DNA of 64,000 nucleotides from JAIWNK01 sp964453115 (GTDB taxonomy: Bacteria > Chloroflexota > Anaerolineae > Anaerolineales > Anaerolineaceae): assembly GCA_964453115.1 (NCBI GenBank), contig CAYVRT010000012.1:1-64000 (forward strand), written 5' to 3'. Of this stretch, positions 8,751-17,599 are shown one piece after another. Every line of letters begins with the position of its first letter. Within the stretch, counting starts at the first letter, position 1. Under the pieces are notes generated by a model that had not been told where the DNA came from, made no database searches, and worked only from the letters and a program-made list of their open reading frames with translations. A program made the position numbers and the translations under genes.

Positions 8751-9449
8751 ATGGCGTGTGCTGATTTGCATATTCACTCCATATATAGTTGGGACGGGGT
8801 TATGACTGTGCCGGATATTTTGCGCCGGGCGGCTCTGCGAAAGTTGGATTGGATCGCCATCAGTGATCATGATGCATTTCAGGGTTCGTTGGAGGCGCAG
8901 CAGCGCGCAGCAGAGTTTGGCGTGGGCGTCATTCCTTCGTGCGAGGTTTCCACTCAGGAAGGACATTTGCTCACCTTGTTTGTGCAGCAGGCCATTCCAC
9001 CGGGGCTTCCACTGGTTGAGACGGTGCGGCGAGCTGCCGATTTGGGTGGCTTGTGCGTTGCTGCGCATGCGTTTGCAATGGATTCCAATAGCGTCAGCAA
9101 GATTGAATTGCGCCGGGCATTAGAACAGGCGGGCGTTTCTGATGTGTTGGTGGGGGTTGAGGTGTATAACGGTGGTTTGGCACACTTTCGTGATGAAGAA
9201 CATGCCGAGGCTTTGACGCGTTCCATGGGGCTGGCTGTGCTGGGCAATAGCGATGCACATGTGCCAGAGGCAATTGGCTGCGGGGTGACGTGTTTTCCAG
9301 GCCAGAGGGCGGAAGATTTGCGCACAGCTTTGCGAACGCGGCAGACGACTTTCCATGAATACTTTTCGCCCAGTCCACTGACCATTGGGATGGGCTGGTT
9401 TGTTCGCTATGCCTTGCGAAAACTGCGTCAACGACTTGGTCAACACTGA
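8751..9449 (+). CDS. PHP-domain metal-dependent phosphoesterase
   Basis: The protein has 232 residues. The N-terminal DLHIHSIYSWDG (metal-binding H7, H9 and D14), SDHDAF near residue 38, a mid-protein AAHAF and the C-terminal GNSDAHVPE are the four metal-binding motifs of the PHP family. Members hydrolyse phosphate esters, for instance 3',5'-nucleoside bisphosphate (YciV/RnaAM) or histidinol phosphate; this one is shorter than YciV, so its substrate stays open. It lies 38 bases after copA on the same strand. No clear Shine-Dalgarno sequence precedes the ATG. Confidence 0.8.
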   Translation: MACADLHIHSIYSWDGVMTVPDILRRAALRKLDWIAISDHDAFQGSLEAQQRAAEFGVGVIPSCEVSTQEGHLLTLFVQQAIPPGLPLVETVRRAADLGGLCVAAHAFAMDSNSVSKIELRRALEQAGVSDVLVGVEVYNGGLAHFRDEEHAEALTRSMGLAVLGNSDAHVPEAIGCGVTCFPGQRAEDLRTALRTRQTTFHEYFSPSPLTIGMGWFVRYALRKLRQRLGQH

Positions 9450-9463
9450 CCTTGAATCTGGGT

Positions 9464-9469
9464 TATAAT
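9464..9469 (+). promoter_or_regulatory. -10 box implying a leaderless transcript
   Basis: A perfect TATAAT ends 7 bases before the ATG at 9477. Transcription would therefore begin at or next to the start codon. No good -35 box or Shine-Dalgarno sequence is visible. Confidence 0.55.
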
Positions 9470-9476
9470 CGGGGAC

Positions 9477-9986
9477 ATGGACGAGAAAAAAGTACGCTTT
9501 CTACCTTTTCATGCAATTAATGAATTTATGTTGGATGAGTATCGTCAACAGGTCATTCAAATTGCGCTGGGCGGAGATATGCGCCCGGCCCTGACGACGC
9601 TCATCAAACGGTTTGTGCAGGTGCCTGGGTTCCGGAACAGCGCACAGGCTCCTCTGGCGTTAAAGGTGCGCGGGCTGGCAAAGGTTTTTCAGACCAATGC
9701 GGATGTGGTGGCGCAAGTGTTGAGTGCCTGGGCTGATGCGAACCATGAATTGCGCGGGCAAATGGTGGATTTGTTGACCGAACGCAAGTGGGAATTCTTG
9801 CCGCCAGAGGCGGATCGCACTCGTTTGCCGGGCTTTCTCACCGTTTGGCCGAAAGAAGAAACCTTTGAGACGTTAATTGCTGCCTATCGCCAGAAATACC
9901 CCGACGCATCGGCACATGAGTATGACATTAGTTTGATGGCGGTGTGGTTGGGTGGACGGCTGCCAGTGGATACAGAAGGCGAGTAA
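9477..9986 (+). CDS. Conserved-looking hypothetical protein
   Basis: This protein of 169 residues is not one I recognise. It is soluble, largely helical in appearance (FMLDEYRQQVIQIALGG), without signal peptide, membrane segment or Cys motif. It ends with an acidic tail. It begins right after a perfect TATAAT, so it is probably translated from a leaderless message. Its stop lies 5 bases from the convergent scpA stop. Codon use looks like that of its neighbours, which supports a real gene. No function is proposed. Confidence 0.7.
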   Translation: MDEKKVRFLPFHAINEFMLDEYRQQVIQIALGGDMRPALTTLIKRFVQVPGFRNSAQAPLALKVRGLAKVFQTNADVVAQVLSAWADANHELRGQMVDLLTERKWEFLPPEADRTRLPGFLTVWPKEETFETLIAAYRQKYPDASAHEYDISLMAVWLGGRLPVDTEGE

Positions 9987-9991
9987 GGCAG

Positions 9992-10783
9992 TTATTCATC
10001 GAATTCAACAGCCAGGCTATCTTCTGGTTCGTTCCATTCGCCTTCGGTTTCAATTTCAATACTGCTGAACAGGCCGGATTGTTGGGCAACAACAATCCGG
10101 CGTTTGATTAATTCCAGCATCGCCAAAAAGGTAACGACAATTTCAACCCGTTGTGCGCCGTTTGAGAGCAGGTTTTGGAAGGTGAGGCGCGGGGTGTGAC
10201 GTAGTTTTTCGAGCAGGGAGCGGATTTTGTCGCGGATGGTGATGCGTGGCATGTTGACAACCTGGTTAAGGCTGGGCAAGGAGGGTTTGCCAGCAAAGAG
10301 GTTGTGGGCAGCTTGCACCAGTTCGCTCAGGCTGAGCGAGTCCAGGTCGAGGGAAGCGGGCAGGCTGCGAGCAGGAGCGGCAACGCGCAAATAGGCGCGT
10401 AGCCCGGCTTGTTGGCGCTCATCCAGCCCGCCTGCCAGTTCTTTGAAGCGTTTGTAGAGGATTAGCTGTTGTGCCAGGGCTTCGCCGGGGTCTTCTTCGG
10501 TGGGGAGATTGGTTTCGATGGTGGGTCGAGGCAGGAGGGCCGAGGATTTGATTTGCACCAACCGGGCGGCAATTACCAAAAAGGCCGAAACTTCGGCTGC
10601 GCTGCGGTCTTGCAGGGTGCTGAGATAGGCCAGGTATTGATCGGTGACCTGCGCCAGGGCAAGGCGCGTAATATCCAACTCGGCGCGCTGAATCAACTCC
10701 AGGAGCAAGTCGAGCGGCCCTTCATAAAGAGGGGTCGAGACCAGGTATCCTTCGGTTTGGTGTCCGGCAACTTGGAAGCTCAC
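9992..10783 (-). CDS. scpA: Segregation and condensation protein A
   Basis: The protein has 263 residues. The kleisin ScpA joins the two heads of the SMC dimer and recruits ScpB to form the bacterial condensin. The start region YEGPLDLLLELIQRAELDI is the family hallmark (SMC neck-binding helices), and the C-terminal winged helix (TFLAMLELIKRRIVVAQQ) binds the SMC cap. The GTG at 10783 is chosen because TATAAT lies 7 bases upstream and no ribosome-binding site is present, which points to a leaderless message. smc itself lies 3 kb away on the other strand; scpB is not in the window. Confidence 0.93.
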   Translation of the reverse strand: MSFQVAGHQTEGYLVSTPLYEGPLDLLLELIQRAELDITRLALAQVTDQYLAYLSTLQDRSAAEVSAFLVIAARLVQIKSSALLPRPTIETNLPTEEDPGEALAQQLILYKRFKELAGGLDERQQAGLRAYLRVAAPARSLPASLDLDSLSLSELVQAAHNLFAGKPSLPSLNQVVNMPRITIRDKIRSLLEKLRHTPRLTFQNLLSNGAQRVEIVVTFLAMLELIKRRIVVAQQSGLFSSIEIETEGEWNEPEDSLAVEFDE

Positions 10784-10790
10784 GGCGCTG

Positions 10791-10796
10791 ATTATA
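10791..10796 (-). promoter_or_regulatory. -10 box of scpA, leaderless
   Basis: TATAAT on the minus strand ends 7 bases before the GTG start of scpA. It is back to back with the moaC -10 box, 31 bases away. Confidence 0.6.
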
Positions 10797-10827
10797 GCAT
10801 TGGACGGTCATTTTGGGGCAGAACGGG

Positions 10828-10833
10828 TATAAT
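10828..10833 (+). promoter_or_regulatory. -10 box of moaC, leaderless
   Basis: TATAAT within GAACGGGTATAATT ends 7 bases before the moaC ATG. The same 14-base string stands before yraN. No Shine-Dalgarno sequence is seen. Confidence 0.6.
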
Positions 10834-10840
10834 TAAACCT

Positions 10841-11329
10841 ATGGATACCCTAACGCATTTGGATGAGAAAGGACAGGCCCACATGGTGGATGTGGGTGAT
10901 AAGATTGCTACTGCTCGTTGGGCTGTGGCAGAGGGTGAAGTGCGTTTGCAGGCGCAAACTGTGGCTTTGATCCGTGATGGGTTAATGAAGAAGGGTGATG
11001 TGCTATTGGTGGCGAAAATTGCTGGCATTCAGGCCGCTAAGCGCACAGCCGAGTTGATTCCACTTTGTCATCCGCTGCCAATTGAGCAGGTGCGGGTTGA
11101 ATTAACGCTGGATGATTCCTTGCCCGGTGTGCGAATTGAAGCAGAAGTGCGCACCTTTGGCAAGACCGGGGTTGAGATGGAGGCTTTAACGGCGGTCAGC
11201 GTGGCTGCTCTGACGGTGTATGACATGGTTAAGGCAGTTGAGAAGACCGGGCAAATTCAAAATGTGCGTCTGATTGAGAAACATGGCGGGCGCAGTGGGG
11301 ATGTGGTATTGGATTGGAGCAGTGTATGA
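10841..11329 (+). CDS. moaC: Cyclic pyranopterin monophosphate synthase
   Basis: The protein has 162 residues. With MoaA it converts GTP to cyclic pyranopterin monophosphate, the first step of molybdenum cofactor synthesis. Family motifs are present: HMVDVGDK, AKIAGIQAAKRTAELIPLCHPLP (substrate pocket), GVEMEALTAVSVAALTVYDM and EKHGGRSGD. The length is normal for the family. The ATG at 10841 follows a TATAAT box by 7 bases. The moaDE fusion begins inside its stop codon (ATGA overlap), so the two are translationally coupled. The cofactor is needed by MsrP, encoded about 18 kb downstream. Confidence 0.95.
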   Translation: MDTLTHLDEKGQAHMVDVGDKIATARWAVAEGEVRLQAQTVALIRDGLMKKGDVLLVAKIAGIQAAKRTAELIPLCHPLPIEQVRVELTLDDSLPGVRIEAEVRTFGKTGVEMEALTAVSVAALTVYDMVKAVEKTGQIQNVRLIEKHGGRSGDVVLDWSSV

Positions 11330-12012
11330 TTACGATCTTGTTGTTTGCTTCGTTGAAAGAACAGGCCGGGGTGGGACGGCTGGAACTGGATTTTGCACCG
11401 GGTGGCAGTGTCTCTGACTTGCGGCGCAGATTGTTGGCTGCCTATCCTGGGCTAGCGGCTGGGCTGCCTTCAGCGATTGTTTCCATTAACCGGCAATTTG
11501 CCTTTGATGCGGATCAAATTCCTGAAGGGGCTGAGGTGGCAATTTTCCCGCCGGTGAGCGGTGGCAGCGGCGTGCCGACCATTTGCCGAGTGATGTTGGA
11601 TGCGGTGGATATGGATGCTGTGGTGGCACAAATTACACAGCCAACGACGGGTGCAGTGTGCTTGTTCACCGGCATTGTGCGCGGCAAAACGTTGCGTGGT
11701 GAGGCACATGAAACGCAGGCGTTGGAATATGATGCCTATGTGCCAATGGCAGAAGAGAAGATGCAGCAGGTAGCGGAGGAAATTCGGCAGCGCTGGCCGA
11801 CGGTGGAAGGAATTGCAATTGTGCAACGCATTGGCCGACTGGTGGCTGGTACCCCAACCGTTTGGATTGCCTGCGCAGCTGCACATCGCGATACCGGGGT
11901 ATTTGAGGCGGCACGCTATGGCATTGACCGGTTGAAAGAGATTGTGCCGATTTGGAAGAAGGAAGAATCGGGGTGGGTGGTGGGTGATTATCGCCCACAG
12001 GCAGGAGACTGA
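11326..12012 (+). CDS. MoaD-MoaE fusion, molybdopterin synthase
   Basis: The protein has 228 residues. Residues 1-80 are MoaD, a ubiquitin-like sulfur carrier ending in Gly-Gly (PPVSGG, 75-80). Residues about 85-228 are MoaE, with TGIVRG, LEYDAY, HRIGRL-like QRIGRLVAGTP, HRDTGVFEAARYGID and IWKKE. Together they insert sulfur into cyclic pyranopterin. In separate MoaD the diglycine is the free C-terminus that carries the thiocarboxylate; here four residues or more follow it, so either the chain is cleaved after Gly80, as reported for mycobacterial MoaX, or the fusion does not act as a carrier as it stands. Confidence 0.92.
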   Translation: MITILLFASLKEQAGVGRLELDFAPGGSVSDLRRRLLAAYPGLAAGLPSAIVSINRQFAFDADQIPEGAEVAIFPPVSGGSGVPTICRVMLDAVDMDAVVAQITQPTTGAVCLFTGIVRGKTLRGEAHETQALEYDAYVPMAEEKMQQVAEEIRQRWPTVEGIAIVQRIGRLVAGTPTVWIACAAAHRDTGVFEAARYGIDRLKEIVPIWKKEESGWVVGDYRPQAGD

Positions 12013-12014
12013 GG

Positions 12015-13094
12015 ATGATTGCTTGCACGAACTGTGGAGCGTTGTATCCGGCACAGGGAACGTCTTTTCGTTGTGCGGCGTGCGGGGGAATTTATGATGA
12101 TGAGCAGTTGACCTTTGATGCCGGGCAAATTGAGCCGGGACAGCCGGGGCTATGGCGCTATCGGCATAGTTTTGGGCTGCCAGAGGGGGCAAAGCGGGTG
12201 TGGCTGGGGGAGGGACAAACGCCGCTGCTCTGGTTGGAGGATGCTGGTTGTGCGGTGGGGCTGAAGCTGGAATCGCTCAACCCGACCGGTTCTTACAAAG
12301 ATCGCGGCAGTGCGGTGCTGCTCAGTCAGTTGCTGGGGCGCGGGGTGCGTCAGGCGGTGGAGGATTCTTCGGGCAATGCCGGCGCATCGTTTGCGGCTTA
12401 TGCGGCCTGTGCGGGTGTGAGGGGGCGCGTCTACGTTCCGGCGAGCGCCTCCGGGCCAAAACTGCGTCAGATTGAGGCGTATGGAGCTGAGGTGTGCGCC
12501 ATTGCTGGGCCGCGCTCGGCGGCAGCCGCGGCGGTGCTGAACGAGGCCGAGTCGGGCGTGCCATATGCCAGCCATGCTTACCTTCCGTTTGGGTTGGCAG
12601 GGATTGCGACAATTGCCTACGAGTTGTGGGAGTCTGGCGTGCAGCCGGGGAGTGTTGTGGCGCCGGTTGGTCATGGCGGGCTGTTGTTGGGGCTGTTGCG
12701 CGGCTATGCTGCGCTGCAACGCGCCGGGCTGGTGCGTGCTGGGCCGCATTTTGTGGCGGTGCAGGCGGCTGCCTGTGCGCCTTTGGTGCAGGCGGCCTTG
12801 ACCGGGGGGACACTGGTTGAAGCTGGCGAAGGGCTGACGGTGGCCGAAGGTGTGCGGGTGCGCATGCCAATGCGCGGGGCTGCCATTTTGCGCGCTGCCC
12901 CCTCGGGGCAGCATACCTATTTGGCGGTGGCTGAGGATGCAATTTTGCCTGCCTATCGCCGTTTGGCCGAGCGGGGCATCTATGTTGAACCAACCTCGGC
13001 GCTCGTATGGGCTGCATTTGAGCAATTACGTGGTAAAATTCCTGAACCTGTGATTTTGATTTTAACCGGTTCGGGGTTGAAATACGCAGGCTAA
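12015..13094 (+). CDS. thrC: Threonine-synthase-like PLP enzyme
   Basis: The protein has 359 residues, fold type II PLP family. An N-terminal zinc ribbon (C4, C7, C20, C23) is followed by LKLESLNPTGSYKDRGS with the PLP-binding Lys95, SSGNAGAS (phosphate-binding Asn) and a C-terminal LTGSGLK. This pattern matches bacterial and archaeal threonine synthases, which convert O-phosphohomoserine to threonine, though the protein is somewhat short. A related deaminase or cysteate-synthase-like activity cannot be excluded. It starts 2 bases after the moaDE stop, so it shares that transcript although the pathway differs. Confidence 0.75.
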   Translation: MIACTNCGALYPAQGTSFRCAACGGIYDDEQLTFDAGQIEPGQPGLWRYRHSFGLPEGAKRVWLGEGQTPLLWLEDAGCAVGLKLESLNPTGSYKDRGSAVLLSQLLGRGVRQAVEDSSGNAGASFAAYAACAGVRGRVYVPASASGPKLRQIEAYGAEVCAIAGPRSAAAAAVLNEAESGVPYASHAYLPFGLAGIATIAYELWESGVQPGSVVAPVGHGGLLLGLLRGYAALQRAGLVRAGPHFVAVQAAACAPLVQAALTGGTLVEAGEGLTVAEGVRVRMPMRGAAILRAAPSGQHTYLAVAEDAILPAYRRLAERGIYVEPTSALVWAAFEQLRGKIPEPVILILTGSGLKYAG

Positions 13095-13189
13095 ACACTC
13101 ATCTTGTGGGATGAAAGTTGGGAGCGCCAGCTACTTGAGCAGCGGTTGAGGTGGCTAACGCGCCCATACTTTCTGGGAGGTTGAAGGAC

Positions 13190-13927
13190 ATGGCAAAAGA
13201 TTCTGTAACAGGCAGTTCGACCAACGGTGCCGCGGTTGAGCCGTTGGAAGTATTTGCTCGCCGATTGGGCCTTAAGTTTTCCGATTGGCTGCTGCTCAGC
13301 CGGGCTTTGACACACCGTTCGTATCTCAACGAACATCCGGAGGCGTTGGAAGATAATGAGCGGCTTGAGTTCCTGGGTGATGCCGTGCTGGATTTTGTGG
13401 TGGGAGCCTGGCTCTATAATCGTTACCCGGAAATGCCGGAAGGTGACCTGACGCGAATGCGTTCGGCCCTGGTACACACTGAGCAGTTGGCCGAGTTTGC
13501 GCTACAGCTTGATTTGGGGGTGGCATTGCGCCTGGGGCGCGGTGAGGTGCAGGCTGGCGGGCGTGAGCGTCCGGCTTTGTTGTGTGATGCGTTTGAGGCT
13601 TTAATTGGCGCATTATATTTGGATGGGGATATTGTGGCTGTCAGCCGTTTTATTGCCCCCATTTTGGAGCGCACAGCGGATGATTTGCTGATCAATCGCG
13701 GCATTGAAGACCCCAAGAGTATGTTGCAGGAGTGGTCGCAGGCGCAAGGGTTGGGCGCGCCGCAATATCTCACCAATAGCGCAAGCGGGCCTGACCATTT
13801 GAAGACGTTTGAGGTCAGTGTCTACATTCGCGGTGAATTGAAAGGCAGTGGGTGCGGGCCGAGTAAGCAGGCAGCAGCCAAAGCCGCTGCACGAGCAGCT
13901 TTGTTGTCGTTAGGGATCCCGATTTGA
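13190..13927 (+). CDS. rnc: Ribonuclease III
   Basis: The protein has 245 residues and cleaves double-stranded RNA in rRNA and mRNA maturation. The signature NERLEFLGDAVLDF holds the Mg-binding Glu and Asp; a second acidic pair follows in CDAFEALIGALYLDG. The C-terminal double-stranded-RNA-binding domain ends with GCGPSKQAAAKAAARAAL. The ATG at 13190 is preceded by GAAGGA; an in-frame ATG 39 bases upstream lacks such a site. The smc start follows 1 base after the stop, the common rnc-smc pairing. Confidence 0.95.
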   Translation: MAKDSVTGSSTNGAAVEPLEVFARRLGLKFSDWLLLSRALTHRSYLNEHPEALEDNERLEFLGDAVLDFVVGAWLYNRYPEMPEGDLTRMRSALVHTEQLAEFALQLDLGVALRLGRGEVQAGGRERPALLCDAFEALIGALYLDGDIVAVSRFIAPILERTADDLLINRGIEDPKSMLQEWSQAQGLGAPQYLTNSASGPDHLKTFEVSVYIRGELKGSGCGPSKQAAAKAAARAALLSLGIPI

Positions 13928-13928
13928 T

Positions 13929-16900
13929 ATGGTAACAAGACTGAAATCACTGGAACTGCACGGGTATAAGACATTTGCCAGCCGGGTTGTGTTTGAATTT
14001 CCTGGCAACATCACTGCAATTGTTGGGCCAAATGGGTCTGGAAAATCGAATGTAGCCGATTCGCTGCGCTGGGTGTTGGGAGAACAATCCTACAGCTTGT
14101 TGCGTGGGCGCAAGACCGAGGATATGATTTTCTCCGGCTCGGAGCAGCGTCCACGCTCGGGCATGGCGCTGGCTTCGATTGTTTTTAACAACGAGGATGG
14201 CTGGTTGCCGATAGATTTTGCCGAGGTTGCTGTGGCGCGGCGCGCCTATCGGGATGGGGATAATGAATACTGGCTGAATGGGCAGCGGGTGCGACTGAAG
14301 GAAATTTCGGAATTGTTGGCGCAATCGGGGCTGGCAGAACGCACCTACACCATCATTGGGCAGGGATTGGTGGATTCGGCACTCTCGCTTAAGCCGGAAG
14401 AACGGCGACGCTTCTTTGAAGAGGCAGCCGGGATTGGACTGTATCGCTCGCGGCGCGAAGAAGCCTTGAACCGGCTCGATGCAACCCGGCGCAACCTGGA
14501 GCGGGTGGTGGATATTCTCAGCGAGTTGGAACCGCGCCTGAAGAGCCTGGAACGGCAGGCGCAGCGTGCGATTGAATATGAACGGGTGAAAGCCGATTTG
14601 CGCTTGTTGCTGCGCGATTGGTATGGCTATCACTGGCACGCATTGCAGCGTGACTTGAAGCAGACCCGCGATGTGGTGCAGGTGCAGGATCTGCGCCTGG
14701 AGCAGACCCGGCAGCGCCTGGAAGCCGTTGAAGTAGATTTGACGCAGCAGCGGCAGGGTCTGCAAGCTGCCCGGAACGAGCTGAATGGCTGGCATACGCA
14801 GCTTGCTGGGCTGCATGGTGAATGGGAGAAGGTTAGCCGCACACTGGCAATTTATGAGGAGCGGCAGCGGGCAATGCAGGATCAGGAACAGTCCGCCGGG
14901 CGCGATTTGGCACGGCTGGAGGACGAACACAAGGCGCAGCAAGCACGGATGGCGGCGATTGAAGAGGAGCAGGAGCGCCTGGAAGAAGAGTTGCAAGAGG
15001 GGCGCGAACAGGCTGCCGGCGCACAGCGAGCGTTGGAAGCTCGGCAACGGCAGCGCGTTCAGGTGGAGCAGGAATTGCGCGACACCCGGCGGCAGATGAC
15101 GAGCGCTGAGACGCAACAGGTACAGCGCAAGGCGCATCAGAACGAGTTGAAGGAGCGCATTGAGACGCTGTTGCGTTCGCAGCAATCCTTGCAGCAAGAG
15201 GTGCAGGGAGCGCAGAATGCGGTAGAGGCGGCCCAGAAGAAATTGGAGCAGATGCAGGCTGAACGGCAAACACTGGAAGCAGCACGCGCAGAATTGGATG
15301 CTGCTTTGCACGCTGCTCAGAAGCAGGCACAGACGCTCGAAGAGCAACGCCGGCAATTATTGGAAGAGCGTGGGCGGTTGGATGCAGAGCGTTCGCGCAC
15401 ACAGGCGCAATTGGATGTGCTGGAGCAGGCTGAACGTTCGATGAGTGGCCTGAATCAGGGGGCGCGGACTGTGTTGCAGGCCGCCCGAACGGGCAAATTG
15501 CCGGGTGGGTATCAGCCGCTCAGCAGCCTGATGGAGGCACCTGCGCGTTATGAAACGGCGCTGGCGGCTGCTTTGGGCGAGAGCCTGGATGCAGTGCTGC
15601 TCTCGGCGCAGACAGACCCCGAACCAACATTACTCTTACTGGAGGCCAATGGCGCTGGTCGGGTGGTGCTGTATCCGCTGGATTGGTTGGCAAAGCCACA
15701 GATGCCCCCCTCCTTTGCTGCTGAGGGAGTACAGCGGGCGGCAGATGTGGTGCGGGTGGCGGACGAAGCAAAACCGGCACTTGAAGCGTTGTTGGGCATG
15801 GTTTGGATTGTCGAGGATCGGGCTGCGGCGCGGCGCTTGTGGGCCGATTTGCCACGCGGCGGGCGGCTGGTGACGCTGCGCGGTGAGGTCTTCAATAGCA
15901 GTGGGGCGGTCATTGCCGGGCAGGAGGGGCGCGGCAGCCTGGTGGGCCGTCCGCGCCAGAAGCGCGAATTGGGCGAGATGTTGGCAGGGATTCAGGCGCA
16001 TTTGGAGCGGGTGGTGCTGGAATTGCGCACTCAGGAAGAGGCAATTGCCGGACAGCGCACCCTGGTGCTGGAGGCGCAAAAAGCGCAGCAGCAAACACAG
16101 CAACAGGTGCAGGCGGCGGAACGTGCGCAGCAGCAGGCTTTGCTTGCTCTGGAGCAGGCGCGGCAGCGCCAGGAATGGCAGCGTAAGCAGGCGGCTGGGA
16201 TTGAGGAACAGGTACAACGAGCGCATGAGGAGGCGACGCGCGATGCACAGGCGCTGGAAAAGGCTGCTGCAACGGTTCAGGCGCTCAGTCAACAGGTGCG
16301 CAGTTTGCAACACAAGCTGGATGGGCTGCCGCTGGATGAGCTACAGGGGCAGGTGGTGCATTGGAATACCAGCGTGGCAGTTGCGGATCGGGCTGTGCGT
16401 GAGATTCGACGCCGGCAGCAGGAATTTACGCAGGTGCTGAACGCCAACACACAACAGCAGGCGGCTGCTCGGCAGCGGCAGATGGAATTGCGGCAGACAA
16501 TGCAGCAGCTTGAGCAGGAGCGCAGTTTACAGCGGCAGCGTGAGGAGCAACTGAACCAGGCGATTGCTGCTTTGCAGGCACAAATTGACCCGGCAGAAGG
16601 GCAATTGCAGATGCTGGAGCAGGGATTCAATGAGGCGCAGGAGCGGCAGATTGTGGCGCAGCAGGCGGTGACGGTTGCCGAGCGCCATGCTTCACAGGCG
16701 CAAATGGAATTGACCCGGCAGCGCGAGGCGTTGGATGCATTGCGGCGGCGGATTGAAGAGGATTTTGGCCTGGTGGCACTTGAATATACCAGTGTGGCTG
16801 GCCCGGCGCCTTTGCCGTTGGATGGAATGGTGGAGGAATTGCCCGGATTGCCCGAACTGCCGCCGGGTTTAGAGGATACAATTCAACGACAGCGGGCGCA

Positions 16901-17528
16901 ACTACGGCGCATGGGGGCGGTCAACCCGGATGCGCAGACGGAATATCGCTCGGTCAAAGAGCGATATGAATTCTTGACTGTGCAGGTGGCCGACTTGAAG
17001 CGCGCCGATGCTGACTTGCGTCAGGTGATTGGCGAACTGGATGCGTTGATGAAGAAGGAATTTAAACGCACCTTTGACGCTGTGGCGGCAGAATTCCGGC
17101 AGATGTTCACCCGCCTGTTTGGTGGTGGATCGGCGCGGCTGGTGATGACAGATGAAGATAACCCAACCGAGACAGGCATTGATATTGAGGCGCGTCTGCC
17201 CGGACGGCGTGAGCAAGGGCTTTCATTGCTTTCGGGCGGTGAGCGCAGCCTGACGGCTGTGGCTCTGGTCTTTTCGCTGCTAAAGGTTTCACCAACGCCC
17301 TTCTGTGTGCTGGACGAGGTGGATGCGATGTTGGATGAGGCAAATGTGGGTCGTTTTTGCGACTTGCTGCGTGAACTGAGCCAGAATACGCAGTTTGTGG
17401 TCATTACCCACAACCGCAACACAGTGCAGGCAGCCGATGTGATTTATGGTGTGACGATGGGACGCGACTCGTCCAGCCAGGTAATCAGCTTGCGGTTGGA
17501 TGAGGTGAGCGAAGACATGGTGCATTGA
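13929..17528 (+). CDS. smc: Chromosome partition protein SMC
   Basis: The protein has 1199 residues. ATP-driven DNA-loop organiser of the bacterial condensin. Head: GPNGSGKS (33-40) and QSYSLLRGRK at the N-terminus; ABC signature LSGGERSLTAVALVF and Walker B CVLDEVDAMLD (Asp1129) at the C-terminus. Two long coiled coils very rich in Gln, Glu, Arg and Ala flank a hinge at about residues 500-690. Length is typical. It partners with ScpA, encoded 3 kb upstream on the other strand. A strong bidirectional terminator follows. Confidence 0.97.
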   Translation: MVTRLKSLELHGYKTFASRVVFEFPGNITAIVGPNGSGKSNVADSLRWVLGEQSYSLLRGRKTEDMIFSGSEQRPRSGMALASIVFNNEDGWLPIDFAEVAVARRAYRDGDNEYWLNGQRVRLKEISELLAQSGLAERTYTIIGQGLVDSALSLKPEERRRFFEEAAGIGLYRSRREEALNRLDATRRNLERVVDILSELEPRLKSLERQAQRAIEYERVKADLRLLLRDWYGYHWHALQRDLKQTRDVVQVQDLRLEQTRQRLEAVEVDLTQQRQGLQAARNELNGWHTQLAGLHGEWEKVSRTLAIYEERQRAMQDQEQSAGRDLARLEDEHKAQQARMAAIEEEQERLEEELQEGREQAAGAQRALEARQRQRVQVEQELRDTRRQMTSAETQQVQRKAHQNELKERIETLLRSQQSLQQEVQGAQNAVEAAQKKLEQMQAERQTLEAARAELDAALHAAQKQAQTLEEQRRQLLEERGRLDAERSRTQAQLDVLEQAERSMSGLNQGARTVLQAARTGKLPGGYQPLSSLMEAPARYETALAAALGESLDAVLLSAQTDPEPTLLLLEANGAGRVVLYPLDWLAKPQMPPSFAAEGVQRAADVVRVADEAKPALEALLGMVWIVEDRAAARRLWADLPRGGRLVTLRGEVFNSSGAVIAGQEGRGSLVGRPRQKRELGEMLAGIQAHLERVVLELRTQEEAIAGQRTLVLEAQKAQQQTQQQVQAAERAQQQALLALEQARQRQEWQRKQAAGIEEQVQRAHEEATRDAQALEKAAATVQALSQQVRSLQHKLDGLPLDELQGQVVHWNTSVAVADRAVREIRRRQQEFTQVLNANTQQQAAARQRQMELRQTMQQLEQERSLQRQREEQLNQAIAALQAQIDPAEGQLQMLEQGFNEAQERQIVAQQAVTVAERHASQAQMELTRQREALDALRRRIEEDFGLVALEYTSVAGPAPLPLDGMVEELPGLPELPPGLEDTIQRQRAQLRRMGAVNPDAQTEYRSVKERYEFLTVQVADLKRADADLRQVIGELDALMKKEFKRTFDAVAAEFRQMFTRLFGGGSARLVMTDEDNPTETGIDIEARLPGRREQGLSLLSGGERSLTAVALVFSLLKVSPTPFCVLDEVDAMLDEANVGRFCDLLRELSQNTQFVVITHNRNTVQAADVIYGVTMGRDSSSQVISLRLDEVSEDMVH

Positions 17529-17544
17529 GAAATGGGCGAGAAAA

Positions 17545-17574
17545 AACAGCGCAACCTTTGGTGGTTGCGCTGTT
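17545..17574. terminator. Bidirectional intrinsic terminator, smc / ppiC
   Basis: A 12-base-pair perfect stem (17545-17556 with 17563-17574) with a 6-base loop is flanked by A-run and T-run. It sits between the convergent smc and ppiC genes and can serve both strands. Confidence 0.9.
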
Positions 17575-17599
17575 TTTTGCTTAAATCTCAGATGGCAGA

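Noticed and set aside
13947..15356. 469-codon open frame opposite smc
   Set aside because: Leu/Gln-rich shadow of the coiled-coil coding strand; no ribosome-binding site and no motif.
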